From Temnopleurus reevesii (taxonomy: Eukaryota; Echinodermata; Echinoidea; Temnopleuroida; Temnopleuridae): a DNA stretch of 43,277 nt. Shown in pieces: positions 12,265 through 24,060 of this stretch. The DNA lies in NCBI GenBank assembly GCA_036244855.1, contig BQKZ01004553.1, positions 37,079 to 80,355 on the forward strand, written 5' to 3'. Position 1 is the first letter of the stretch. The number at the start of each line of letters is the position of its first letter. Both the position numbers and the translations under genes were made by a program. Under the pieces are notes generated by a model. It was not told the DNA's origin. It worked only from the letters and a program-made list of their open reading frames with translations, and searched no databases.

Positions 12265-13022
12265 CTGTAATAAAAAAAAAAGAAAAAAAGAACAAACAGA
12301 AAAATTTTAGAATGGGTATACACATGTGTTTTCCTCAAATAATAACTGTGTAATATAAGATTAACGTAGAGACAACTGAATTTGCAGTGTTTTTTTTAAG
12401 TCATGCTCCAATTCAGGGTTTAGTGTAGTGAGTCCAAACAATGTGACTTTTCTTCTTGGAACTGATTATTATAGATTTAACAAAAATATAAAATTGTGTC
12501 CAACAACTTTTCACTCTCTGAATCTATCTTCCCCTTATACAATGCACTAATCATTCTTTTAAAACAAAATTTTGTCTATTATTTTGATGACTTTAAAATA
12601 TTCAATAGGCGGGTTTACATATATATTCAGATTTATGTGCTTTTCTTTGCAGTGAGCGTAGTTACGTGGTATTCCCTACACCGTTTGATAACAACAAGAC
12701 CCCAATACTTGGAATCCAGTTTGCATACATTACTTGTTGCTATGTCGGGCAAGCCTCAGACAAGCTTTACGGTTGTCAAGAACAAACTTTGTGTTGAAGG
12801 TATGCATCAAATTTGCATTTATTAGTAAACCTGCCTATTCAAATAGAAGTTGATCTCAAATAGTAAGAAATGTTTATATTTTCTGATGATGATTTTTTAA
12901 AATAAATGCAACATGTATACAATGAAAAGAAGTACTGTTACATATTTTTCAGGAACGTAGTTTATTTGAGGACCAAAATGATGGTCTCAACCAAAACATC
13001 TTTTAGGACATGTCATTCTCAC
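12265..13022 (-). other. Intron between multiplexin exons 1 and 2 seen here (hosts a small transposon)
   Basis: A GT-AG intron of 758 bp in the minus-strand gene. About a third of it is the inverted-repeat element at 12606-12837, described separately. The remainder is AT-rich and unremarkable. Confidence 0.85.
12606..12837 (+). mobile_element. MITE copy 1 with terminal inverted repeats, inside a multiplexin intron
   Basis: Seen: the left end TAGGCGGGTTTAC and the right end GTAAACCTGCCTA are near-perfect inverted repeats; similarity continues inward (ATTCAGATTTA versus the complement of AAATTTGCATTTATTAG), about 30 bp in all. TTCAA lies immediately outside both ends (12601-12605 and 12838-12842). 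If the termini are instead GGCGGG/CCTGCC, the duplicated target is TA. A second copy in opposite orientation lies at about 19605-19785. No transposase ORF. Inferred: non-autonomous DNA transposon; the TA reading would point to Tc1/mariner-like mobilisation. Confidence 0.75.
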
Positions 13023-13576
13023 CCTATATTGCATTGCTTCTCCCACTACTCCAAGATGTCCTATAAAAAGCGGAGACATCGGTGGTATCCTTATATGCCA
13101 TCCCGGCTGCTTCACAAAAGACTGCGTGCCCATCTCCTGGCAGTCCATGAAGAGCGTAACCTCGTTGTCTCTAACGCTCAGAGCAAGCGGCGTCCAATGA
13201 TTCGTGAAGGTAGGCACGACGAAAGCCGCTACCTCCATAGAGTCACTAGTATAATCAATGTTTGTTAAAAAGAGACTGATTCGCATCTCCTCCATCGATA
13301 AACTTGTGATGTTAACACTGAGGATTGCAGTCCGGTGGTAGGGGTCCGTTACACCAAACACCGTACCCCTGCTACCAGCATAGGGGCGTAGCAGCATCAG
13401 GATGGAGAACTCGGGGTAGTTTCCTGAGAAGTCTGTAGGTAAGATGATCTCAGCGTGGCGGCCGGCGTTTGAATCTCCTTCGAATTTGAAAGCAGCACCT
13501 GTGAGACCCTCTGTGAAAGACACTCCATTAGGGAGGGGATGACCAATCACTTGTAGTATATCTTTTGTTTGGACAT
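13023..13576 (-). CDS. Multiplexin (collagen XV/XVIII-like) exon encoding most of the TSPN/laminin-G-like domain
   Basis: Seen: on the minus strand an acceptor (pyrimidine-rich, ending TTTTCAG) precedes base 13576 and a donor (AGG|GTGAGA) follows base 13023. The 554-bp exon starts in phase 1, ends in phase 0 and encodes 185 residues, the first from a split codon. It begins DVQTKDILQVIG and carries FKFEGDSNAGRHAEI near residues 30-43, SILMLLRPYAGSRGTVFGVTD near 58-78, NHWTPLALSV near 126-135 and FMDCQEM near 143-149. Known: this order of blocks matches the N-terminal TSPN (LamG-like) domain of collagens XV and XVIII, which are basement-membrane collagen/proteoglycan hybrids; the W-T-x-LALSV and DCxE blocks are typical. 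N89-I-T is a possible N-glycosylation site. Inferred: secreted extracellular-matrix protein. The XVIII versus XV choice cannot be made because invertebrates usually have one multiplexin. The upstream signal-peptide exon was not found. Confidence 0.9.
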
Positions 13577-15426
13577 CTGAAAAGAGAAAAAGAAGATAAA
13601 AGAGTATATTGGTATTATAAATTTTCACGTTGAGGTGATGTGTATACAAAATGAATTATAAAAGATACAAACATGAAACAACAGAATATTGTACCAATAC
13701 TACGAGTTCTTGAACCGAGAGATGAAATATGGCACTAATTAGGACATTGAAAACTGTGAGACATTATTTTGAGTGATTGAGTGCCAAGAGTGCCCATCTG
13801 AGGCCAGCACTTTACAAGAAGACATCATCATCACCATCATCATCATCATCATCATCAACATCATCATCATCATCATCAAATATTCAACATCTCCCATTGT
13901 CAATGTCAAGACATTATTTGTGCTAGTAAGATTGCTACAATAGATCAATATCATACTAAAAGGACAAGTTCCACAATATTCTGACAAATAAATATAAGAG
14001 TAAAAATCAGCGAATTAGAAAGTGTTTGATCATTCCAAAATTCAGAGTAAATGCCCTTTTACAGGGTTATTAAAGGTTTGTAGAATAAAACGGATAATAT
14101 TCATATTATCTTCTCTAGAAAGAGAACATACTTTAACTTCCTAAAATTGAATTTCCTAAAAATCAAATCATGACAATTGGTTGCTATTTCCTCTGACAAT
14201 CATCATCAATCTCAGATTCCCCTGTCTGACCTTAACACCTTTGGTCAAAAGTCACAACCTGTTGGTGTGTGTAAAAAGTCCATCCATTATCCCTTTTGAC
14301 ATTTTAATCAGCCACAACAAACATATCATAACCACAGTTTGACAGTATCAAAAGGCCACATGTCAGTGGAGAGGGACCCCTATTGGATTCTTTCATCAGT
14401 TAAGTTTAAACTCAATAGTAACAGATTTACTACTCCTTTGTAAGACACAGTATCACTCAATAAGAATCGGAAACAGGATTCTTCATGGTTCTTTATCAAA
14501 TCATACACATCACACTGAGAATGTATATAAGGAAACTCTCTTTTTTAGAAATAATTTTGTGCTACATCAATTTCATAATACAATATACATTTTCAAATTA
14601 TCAATACGTTCCACCTATAGGTTTTTTTACATTTACCAAATAATAAATTATATATAATAGCCATTCCTTTATAGATAAAAGAATTATTGCCATTTTCAAT
14701 ATTATTGAAAAATACATTGATAAATAATTCTTCCATACGGATTGTAAATGGTACATCAATGCTAAAATGTTTTAACGTTAATCTTCACATTTTAATCAAG
14801 AAGCATGGATTACTATAAATCCATGATAAAATGAAACAATTGCCATAATCTATACAACCAACATTGAACAAACTGAAAGTTAACAGATAATCTTTACTTT
14901 TTTAAGCTCAGTACAATGTAACAATATAGATCTACAGATAAAAAGCTTGGACAAAGTCCTAAAGCCCGAAGCCGAAAAAATTCAACCAAATTGACTTCAA
15001 CAATGCAGCAAGTCCAAACAGGGCTTCCTACCCTCAAGACTGTATTTCTTTCTCAATCAAACAATGTATGACTTCATGACCTGAGTTGACACTAAAGACT
15101 ATAGCCTGGGGTGAAGGGTCAAATAGATTCGGGGTCTTCTAGGAATGGACGTTTGTTGATGGAAACAAGGAGCTAAGATTTCCTCCTAATCCTCCCGAGG
15201 ACCAACTTCAGACATTAGAATGTAACCCGAGCCCAAAGGGTCAATTCGGGAATTGAAAGCCATGTATATGCTCTTCAATCATTTGTGATTACATTTGTCA
15301 AACTTTGAAAACTTTGAGATTCGATAGATTTTTAATTTCAAGAAGGGTGTCACATTTGGGTCCTTCTATAAATGAGGGGACCAGTTAGTGACATTTTGGT
15401 GACCCTGTAGCATTGTGAGACCACAT
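13577..15426. other. Upstream multiplexin intron, proximal part
   Basis: Begins with the acceptor of the TSPN exon and holds the TCA microsatellite. No upstream exon ending in phase 1 with signal-peptide coding was found. Confidence 0.6.
13821..13879. repeat. TCA/ATC microsatellite
   Basis: Nearly pure (ATC)n with two interruptions. Read on the minus strand it produces the poly-methionine run of a spurious ORF at 13739-13987. It lies about 250 bp upstream of the multiplexin TSPN exon. Confidence 0.95.
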
Positions 15427-15712
15427 GGCGTCGTGGTGTAGTGGTTAGGACTCTCGCCTTTCAACTAGAGGGTCGCTGGTTCGATTCCCACCCATGGCGT
15501 TAATTTCCTTCAGCAAGAAATCCATCCACATTGTGCTGCACTCGACCCAGGTGATCTTTTCCTTGGCAGGAATCTTTTCCTTGAAATGCAGAGCGCTACA
15601 TACAGCTGCACTGCTAAAGCCAGGGTAATTATGCTACATTGTAGAGCACTTAGGGACGACTGATAAAGTTATTGTTATGCGCTATATAAGAACGTACAAT
15701 TATTATTATTCC
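15427..15712 (+). mobile_element. tRNA-derived SINE, copy 1
   Basis: Seen: a tRNA-like head at about 15427-15500 with an A-box-like TGGTGTAGTGGTTAGGA and a B box GGTTCGATTCC, closing with CCCATGGCG, which pairs roughly with the start. A tRNA-unrelated body follows (TTCAGCAAGAAATCCATCC, ACCCAGGTGA, AGAGCACTTAGGGACGAC), then GCGCTATATAAGAACGTACA and an ATTATTATT tail. It shares head and body with the copy at 24061-24370. Inferred: a Pol III-transcribed retroposon mobilised by LINE machinery. It is not a functional tRNA gene because the anticodon arm is degenerate and the sequence continues into a SINE body. Confidence 0.85.
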
Positions 15713-16838
15713 AATTGGTGAAGAACTCTGATCATTTAATCAAGAATGCAATATCATTTTTAGAATCAGGTTAGAATCTCATTCCACTATTTGTTTCTTC
15801 ACCAAGCCAACGCCCCCCCATGAGAAAGTTTGGCTTTACACTTTCTACAATGTAACAGGGACATTAAAATTTCACAAAATCGCCCCTATAGAGACACCAA
15901 TTTTGGACACTGTCCGTGAATGTTGCACACAACTTAGACATTCAAAATCAGTTAAAATCAGGAACCATATACCAAATTGTATCTGGGGAATAAAAAGAGA
16001 GAAAAAAATCTGCCACATAAATAGCCATACTATACTGGCTCTTGTTTCACACAACTCAGTCCCAACACAAGTTAATGTACTTCAGAGGCTCGGCAGATAA
16101 AGCACACTACCAAACAGCAATTAAAGTTGATAAGCGATCTAGACAAGATATCAACACACTGAACAGTCATTGTTGGTATAGTTCACTGAACCTACAATGA
16201 CCTGCAGTGTTGGGTTAGATACAGTTCACTGCAGTAAAGATAGGCTACTCTTGTCATAATTTGCTTAATTAATTTGACCTGGCTTGAGCATTGAGGAGGT
16301 GGTGGTGCTTTTGAGCATTAACCTGAAGCATTTGATGCTCCCGGACAGATGTTATGATAGTCACTTTAGATAACTGCCTGTTTAAGGCATTATCGCCCCT
16401 TGATGTGTGCGTGTCTAACCGAAAGGTTATTTGCACTCATTTTTCAGCAGGGAAATGCATTTAATAGTGAATCTCACTCTAGGAAAACCTGTTACTCACA
16501 CTGACAATATTAAATCATTTTTTTATTATCATAAATGCAATACATTTCTTAAAATCTAAAATCAAATAAAAACATGCATCTTTTACTCAACTGCCATTCT
16601 ACGCATTTGGAAGTGACATTCTTCACTGATTTACGAACACAGATTTTTGCTCAATCATGGGTAAATGTAAAAATTTCCAAAATAAAACACCCATGTGTCA
16701 ATCACATATCTATGAATACTAGAGCGATAAAGTCTGGGATAAGCTGCAATTAGTTTGGCTCAGATGGAATATCCCCTCCTATTAAAATATTCAGAGCATA
16801 CAGTCTATGCTACACATAGGTCGAATTTAAAGGGGGTC

Positions 16839-16868
16839 GATGTGCACCCGTGTGATGTGCACTCGTGT
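16839..16868. repeat. 15-bp tandem duplication
   Basis: GATGTGCACCCGTGT followed by GATGTGCACTCGTGT, one mismatch. A third partial GACGACC follows. Confidence 0.9.
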
Positions 16869-19369
16869 GACGACCATATGAGACAGATATCTTGGCACCA
16901 TTTACAGGTGTGGTTAGGTCCCAGTGTTCATTGATCAATTGGATCAGAAAGAGATTAAGGTTAGATTAAAGAGAGTTAAAGGTCAAATGCAACGAGCAAT
17001 GTCACAGCGATGGGACTAAACTAGTTTGTTGACATAAGCTGAATATGAAATACCATAAATCACAAGTGCTATTATAGCAACTAAATCTGCTCAAAATTTA
17101 CACCCTGAGGAATTGATATAATGATGATTTATGAAGTTTGAGAAGATTGTTCATCACTATTCTTCATAACACATCTTCTGACAAGTTTTCAAATGTGGAT
17201 CATGGAAATCAATTTAAAAGTTTGAGGTGGGCTTAATGATCAAAAGCAAAATAGAAAATAAAATGATTGATCCTATCAAATTATTGGCTTTGCTGCAGGG
17301 GTGTTTATTTGGGTTTTCTTCGTCTTCCAAAACCAACAATAAGCTACAAAGTATCAATCATTAAAGATAACTTTTAAAATCCTGAGAATCATTCATACAA
17401 AGCAACAATTCTACAGATGAAAATGTGGACTTATGGATGAAAAGAATTCCAATACCATACAACTATTCTTGGCATTAGAATATTTCAAAAGATGTATCAT
17501 CGTTGCATTGAAACCAAATACAGATATGACCATTTTGGGTAATATCTTTGAGTGCTCACACAGATATACAATTTCATTTTCCGAAACTAACATTTATGTT
17601 GGATTTTAAATCTTGAAGGAGAGGAAGTTTGAATTGGAAATATAATTCATCTACATGTCCGACAAAATGCAAGAGTGGCATATTTTATTTGATTTATCAA
17701 AAAATATCTCTGTTTTTCTTCTTTAAAAATATGTCTTTCAGAAGATGGTTTCTAGATTTCTTGTTTAAAAAGTATCCATGGGCACAGTGACACATTCCAA
17801 ATTTCTCCTCTTCAAACTTGAAATCTAAAATAAATTGCACAGATGAACAGAAAATTGAATGAAATACCACATGACGATATGGTGTTCCGTAAAAATTACC
17901 TCTTTTTGGCTGAACATTGATAAATTGCATAAAATCAGGAAGTAAACATATCTACAAACTCTGTTTTGTACATAAAATAGTCAAAATAGTGTTCCTATTT
18001 TAAGAGGCAAACATGAATGTTCTCTAACTAAAAAAGATCAGCTCAGAATGAATACCAAACACTGCTTCACCCTATCATAAGCTTTGCATCCCCAAATGGT
18101 TACTACATGTAAAAACCCTCTGAGAGAACATGTTATAAGCCTCACATAATCTTGAGAAAATTTGCACATGCCCTCAACAAATGTTGAAATAAACACTCCA
18201 CATCCCTCTTTGGGGTGGCAATAAATGGTAGTTGGATTGTAATTATAAGAAGATAAGACTGGAATTCAAATAGAGAAAGCCAAATGTCATATTTATCGAC
18301 CGGATCACCCGATGACCCTCAAATACTATATTCTTTAGGCTTTGATAAGTGTCTGACAAATTTCTAACGATTGTAGAAACGTTCGGAAGGGTGGCAAGTT
18401 ATTCTGGTTTAGAGTGAGCATAAGAACTGATTTGTTACATAAAAATATAGATGTTCAATTAAAAACCCATAACCCTAAAAAGAATTGTCAAAATTTGACA
18501 CATCTTTCAAACATGTCTGTGAGTTCTGCAAAAAAAATCATTCATCAACCTACCCATTGCTTTTATTTTTGTTTCTACTTTTTTTTCCTGGATGTGCAAT
18601 CATTGATTCATTATCATGGGATCATTTTGATGTCTAAAAAAGCTGTGTATACATTCTACCCTCTATTTCAAAATGGATGTGATGAATTTGTTCCAGCATG
18701 TAATATCTCTATTCAGATCATAGACACTGCATACTTTTATGGGCTTATAGGGTCTTAAAATCTTTGATGAATCCCAAAGTTATAACTCTGCCCATATTCT
18801 GGAAAAGAATTTTACATGTTTATAATCTAGATATCACTCAATAAGCGTGGTAATAATAATATACGCCCATTCATCTGTGTAGGAAGGTGGAAACAGAGAA
18901 GAATAAAAGTGAAAGAAGGCGGACGTCATTATCAAATTAACCTTCCCACCAACCCTTGCTCTACAAATGTCAAGAAGTAACACCAACTTATTGCTGCTGA
19001 GTGTTTAAAGGCGTATCTACAAACGAGACAAATGAGCCTCGCAATCTGGTAAAGTCAAATTGGCCTATTTGTTATTTTATTTCCTTTTAATAATCATGTT
19101 TGTGGGGGTGTTAATCACTTTGGCAGATTTGGGGATTTATTACCTTGTACAATCAGTTTGGAACGGTAATGAACAAGGCACTAGCAGCAGGGTCAATGAT
19201 GGAAGGTAGATATTCATATCTGGTAGGCCAGAAAAAAAAAGTTTCAAGGAAAAAATATAATATATTTAATAGAATTCAGGAAAATTGGAATGTCTTGTAA
19301 ATGAGAGACACACAGATTTTATGCTAACACTATGTAAATAAATAGCAATAGAAGTAAAATGATGAAAGC

Positions 19370-19463
19370 AGACAGAGAGATTGCAGAAGGGAAGGAGACA
19401 CGGAGGGAGAGAGAAAGAGAAATATATAAAGAGAGAGAGAGATAGGGAGAAAAGAAAGAAGAG
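19370..19463. repeat. GA-rich microsatellite, imperfect
   Basis: Purine-rich (GA/GGA/GAAA)n, reading as low-complexity CT on the other strand; the Ser/Leu/Phe-rich ORF at 19266-19505 is its translation. Confidence 0.9.
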
Positions 19464-19604
19464 TGTAATATATGATATGATAATCATAATATACTGATAT
19501 CCCACAAATTAAAAGAAATGCAAAAAAGACAAGACAGACATAGATACAATCTAGGGTAATAAAAACAGAGGAACATCACAAAAATCATTCCAACAAAAAT
19601 ATTA

Positions 19605-19785
19605 AAAGACTTGTTTAAAAAAGATTGTTTTGACAACCCAAAAGCTTGCCCGAGGCTTGTCCAATACAGCAACAAGTAAAGGATTCCAAATATTGTAGTG
19701 CTATTGTTACTCATCGGTTACCACATTCGTCGGCAAGAAACCTGTATAAATCTGAATCTATTAGTAAACTGGCCTATTCAGATGT
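19605..19785 (-). mobile_element. MITE copy 2 (same family as 12606-12837), one end eroded
   Basis: On the minus strand this copy runs collinear with 12606-12790 on the plus strand. It starts near GGCCAGTTTACTAATAG, then ATTCAGATTTAT, TTGGAATCC and TTACTTGTTGCT, then AAGCCTCGGGCAAGC and GGTTGTCAA. The outer right end (plus-strand GTAAACTGGCCTA at about 19766-19778) is intact, but the opposite terminus is not recognisable and was truncated or diverged. An apparent signal-peptide-like ORF read from this strand (start 19714) is simply repeat sequence. Confidence 0.65.
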
Positions 19786-20704
19786 CCAATGTACAAGGCT
19801 CAGTTTAGGACCTTAACAATGTGTCATTGAATTATCCACAGACATTATTCAATTCATTATTGCAAATGTCACCATTATGGAGGCTTCCCTTTTTCCAAAC
19901 AGCTAAATAAAACCTCACAACACATATCAAATAGCATTTCAATCACCATGTCCGATTGAAAGCTGTAATTGGACCTTACAATCAAAAGATTACAGAAACA
20001 GGACAAGTGCTCTGATTTATATCTACAACCCCTTCCAAATCAATCGTCATTCGTAACTTTTTGCCCCCACATTATTCTCTGATCTTCCCACAAAAATAAT
20101 TTCCTACACCCACTTGTAGCCTTACCGAGCGAGATCAAAATCTTTGCCTGTAGAAAAAACACTACTTTGCTTGTAACAAAAGATTAACCTATTTATTTGA
20201 ATTTATTCCTTTTAATCTTACAAGGTGTTACAGGAAGGGGAACCTCAAACACTGGGATAACACAGGGAGAGTAACACTTGATGCAAGTTTTAAAGCTCTA
20301 TCAGAATAATCTCACCAAGTAGAGCATAGAACTAAGCTTTTATTGACCCTTTTCTTTATTAAAAGGAGAAAAACTTATACTGATTGACCTAATTAATCGT
20401 TATGAAAGAAAATTCCTGAAATCTATCAAGAGCACAATCATGGTTCCTACTTTATTCTGGACCCCATGGAAGAAAATATCCATGATAATAGTGGCTCTAA
20501 AATAGGTAATGTAGTTATTGTGTTATATATTTTCTTGTATATGTATAGTATTATATATCTTATCAGAGTATCCGAATTATAATCAATTAATCAAATACCT
20601 TAATGCATTAACTGAAAGAAAGTAAAGCTGTTTGAAGCGTCATTTGCAGCCTACTACTTCCAGTCTTTGGATATGTCTCAAAACTTCTTCGAAGAAGACA
20701 CCGT
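19786..20704. other. Noncoding, nothing recognised
   Basis: No repeat or exon signature seen. Confidence 0.5.
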
Positions 20705-21075
20705 TCAAACCTAGTTTTCAAAGTGGCTTCCACTAAACTAGTGTGGAAGGCCTCTTTGGAAGGCCAGTTGTGTCCCCTTTCTGATTACAAACCCTCAAAC
20801 GGGATTTCAAGTCCACTTCAAGAAAAGTGCCTCTGCTGTTATGACATGGACAAACAGCTGTTCTAGGGTGTATATTGATGTGCTCATTTTTTGCTCCCAT
20901 ATTGTCTCTGCATAGCGCAGGCACAGCACATCAGAATGCTTGACATATTTAGGGTGAAATGTATAACTTAATGCCGCTTTACGAGTCTCGAGCATCCAGA
21001 CTACCAGTCACGATTATCTACCTTGCTAAGTAGCTAACCAAACCAGTTTGGAAGTCCACTTTTGTGACCGCTTGT
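20705..21075. mobile_element. Diverged inverted-repeat element, copy A
   Basis: Seen: TTTGGAAGGCCAGTTGTGTCC, then TTTCAAGTCCACTTC, TGCTGTTATGACATGGA and AAACAG align in order with 29848-30225. The ends are loosely inverted: AAAGTGGCTTCCACTAAACT near the left versus AGTTTGGAAGTCCACTTTT near the right. No coding potential beyond chance ORFs. Exact termini not determined. Confidence 0.5.
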
Positions 21076-24060
21076 TCTGTTTGGACCTGCCGTATAACAG
21101 GGTCTTGTTCTCTCAACCAGAGCTACAAATTTTCTGACCTCCTCGCCCTGCATTGTTTTCTGACCTTCTGGTCCTGTTGCTCAAGTGCATAATTTCAGCT
21201 GGACTTCAACTTCAAGTTATATGCACTTTTCATTACAGCCTTCAAGGCACTTCACTGTCAGGATGACACCAAAACTAGTGTGTGGTCCCTGCTTATTTAC
21301 ACATTGCCATGATATTACTGTCCCTTATTTACACTACATGACAGCTACAATATACACACCAGGGCATCGCTGATGGGGATGTGATGTCATTCTTCCTTCG
21401 GACAAGACAAGATGCACTGAGGATCATGGGAAGTCTCAACGTGATGCAAACATTCAAGAATCAAAATATCTATTCTCTGCTGGTATTTTGTTGATGTGAA
21501 TTAATGTAAACATTGAGAGTAGAGGGATGATGTCATCCATTAGAAGAGGTAGCCTATTTCATCTTATCATGATATCAACCATGACTTTGGGTACAATTCT
21601 ACAAAGCCCTGTTCACATCTATAGTCAAGCTCATTCAGATATTGGCCTTTAAAGTGTATGAATGCCAAGCATACTATATAAGCTAATATTTTAGCGTACA
21701 GATATTTTTGCGATTTATGTCCAGTTTGACACATTGGCGTGTTCTTATTTTCAAGTTTTTAACAGTGTTTGTACACAAATGAATGTGCATCATATAGAGT
21801 GGAAATTTTCGCTAGGCTATATCCGCGAAATTAGCGAAAAAAAAACCAGCACGAAAATTTGAGCTCATACAGTATACGGAATTTTAATACTTCCCTGAGG
21901 ATAGAATACACTGTGGAGACACTCTGCTAATGCTAGCAAGTGCTTACTTCGTGAATCACAAATTTTAGGGTTATCCATAGCATTTACAAGTCAAACTCTG
22001 ATCCACAAATCTGTGTCTAAGTTAACCACACAAATTCATATCATACAAGCTATTTCTTCCTCTAAGATACAAGGCTCTAAGTTCTAATAGTACCCTGCTC
22101 TTTGTTGCTGAAGGAAATAATCCTTATGCTACAGTAACTTCAAAAGGAAGCAACAATCATTTCAATGTTTTCAGAGCACAAAGATTCTTTGATCTGTGAC
22201 AGTGAGTTAAGAAGTATAAATAGGAAGCTACATGAATTTTAAACTAAGCAAACAATAGGGGTCCTATGTGACCGGGGCTTTGGGTAGGAAACTTCAGCTC
22301 CAAAAGTAAAGATCTCAGTATTGCTGAACTCATGTCTGGAAAGGGAGGAAAAAAGGCACACAAAAATACCAGCCCCCATGCAAGTTGACAGAAATTTAGA
22401 AGAGAAAAGTTATATCAGATATGAGATCAATGATGGTACTGATATTCTATCATCATTGCTATAAAACGAAACTCCTTTCGGACAACCATCTGGTAGCTGT
22501 TTTCAAGAAAGCTGCAAACAGATGACTTCCGATCCCTAAACCTAACATCAAATCAACCATGAAATTGGCCACCATTTTCAACACCTCATAAACAAACCAC
22601 AAAAACAAATTTCCAAACTTTTAAAAACTATTACAACCGTTCTAATTTGATCTAAATGGAGATGGAAATCGCTTCATCCGGGCCATCATTAATAAAGCTC
22701 CGAGATATTTGTGATAATTCTTTCACAGCATGACCTATTTTAAGAGTGTTTAGGGCACAGGCGGGGACGGGATTGAGGTTCGCTACGGGTTCGAATTCCA
22801 GCGAATGGCTCATGAATATGAACGTGATGAAAGGGTTTAATATTGCATTAAATCGATCATTCATGGTGAGATGGGTCTATTGAGGGGGCATGTAGACACC
22901 TATTTGAGGCTACAGTTGCCCCCTTCTTGAACCCGGGAGATATTCATTCATACCCTTATTAGCATCCGCACACCAAATTCTATGGTAATGAGTTTGGAAG
23001 ACTACCCATACGTATCACACGTGATAGGTTTTCTACTGTTGTATTAATGATTACTATTTTGGTAAATTGATGATATATGACACATAAATTGTTACAAAAA
23101 CTTCATTCACTTTAGTGTCAAGTAATTGTGTGTAGACTTTAGAAATTTATCATTCCACCCTCGGGTCTGTTCAGGTCTACTTAATTTTCTCTTTAAACAT
23201 ACTGTCAATTTATCATAATATATACCTGACAGATTTATGGGGAGGACTCTTCTAATACTCTAGTTATAATACATGTTAAAATTCATATACTTTGAGGCAA
23301 TATTCGGCTTAATATATTTCTCTTTATGTTGTCTATGACAAACCAAGTGGAAACGCTGCTTACTTTTTTTCATTTACTTCACCTGAGTGAAACTACCGTA
23401 TAGGCTCTGTGGGAGAAGGCACTTCTCTTTCTTAAAATACATCCAGATGTGGTATCACATTCAAGAAAACCTCTATGGCTTCTTCTATTCCTAATCCCTT
23501 GGGTCGGTGGGGGGGGGGGGGGGGGGGGGGGCTGGCAATCGCATCATCCTGGAAACCTAAAGGAAGGAGGGTCGAGCTGACATATGGAAACTATTTCCAC
23601 CATAAATATCATTTTACAATAATCTTCCCACTGCAATATGATGAGTGGGAAGTTCATTTCTCAGTGATGATAGTGCGAAAGTGTTTGCTTTAGTGCCAAG
23701 GTGGGTCCGCTAAAGGTGAGATTATGATTGGGTTGAGAAGGTCATGTGATAAGGTCACATGATCATATTTTTGTGCAATTATAGATGGGCTTGAGGGATT
23801 CGAAGTAAACAATAACGTTGGAAATCTATATAATCAGAAGGCTACCGAGTGATGAAGGAATTTCATATTATTTTTTAATTTTTAAGATTAATTTTGCTTA
23901 TATCACTTAACAGAGGAATGCATAGCTGCCATTAGAAAAATTATTGATGCTCATTAAAAACACTGGTATTGCTCCAGTAAAAAACATTTAAATCTAACTA
24001 TCTCTAAAATATGATTAAAGTGAAGATGTTTTGAATTTTGTATGACATAAGGAAGGTAAG
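21076..24060. other. Noncoding; GC-richer block near 22.65-22.95 kb
   Basis: Contains a short block with facing GAAATTTTCGC and GCGAAAA / CGAAAATTT words at about 21800-21860 (possible small inverted-repeat element), the G23 tract, and a more complex, GC-richer stretch at 22650-22950 without an identifiable exon. Confidence 0.5.
23509..23531. repeat. Poly-G tract, 23 nt
   Basis: Longest homopolymer in the window; it gives a poly-glycine stretch in the ORF at 23475-23693, which is therefore not credible as a gene. Confidence 0.9.

Larger units (their letters stand above)
15713..19604. other. Noncoding, nothing larger recognised
   Basis: AT-rich; a 15-bp tandem duplication at 16839 and a GA microsatellite at 19.37 kb are the only structures seen. 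Confidence 0.55.

Noticed and set aside
12987..13022. Extension of the TSPN ORF past the donor at 13022
   Set aside because: A consensus GTGAGA donor lies at 13022 and the frame soon stops; family homology continues in the next exon instead.
12906..13268. 120-codon plus-strand ORF opposite the TSPN exon
   Set aside because: It is an antisense shadow of the exon; composition (Arg/His/Ser-rich) reflects the reverse complement.
13821..13879. CRISPR-like or other regular array
   Set aside because: Simple trinucleotide microsatellite in a eukaryotic genome with no spacers.
13739..13987. Poly-methionine minus-strand ORF
   Set aside because: It is a translation of the TCA microsatellite.
15427..15500. 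Functional tRNA gene
   Set aside because: The A and B boxes are good but no proper cloverleaf anticodon arm forms, and the sequence continues into a SINE body shared with 24.1 kb.
19484..19714. Minus-strand ORF beginning like a signal peptide (hydrophobic run after MSNNSTT), considered as the first exon of the multiplexin gene
   Set aside because: The sequence is collinear with the MITE at 12606-12837, so it is repeat DNA; no donor in the required phase 1 follows the hydrophobic stretch.
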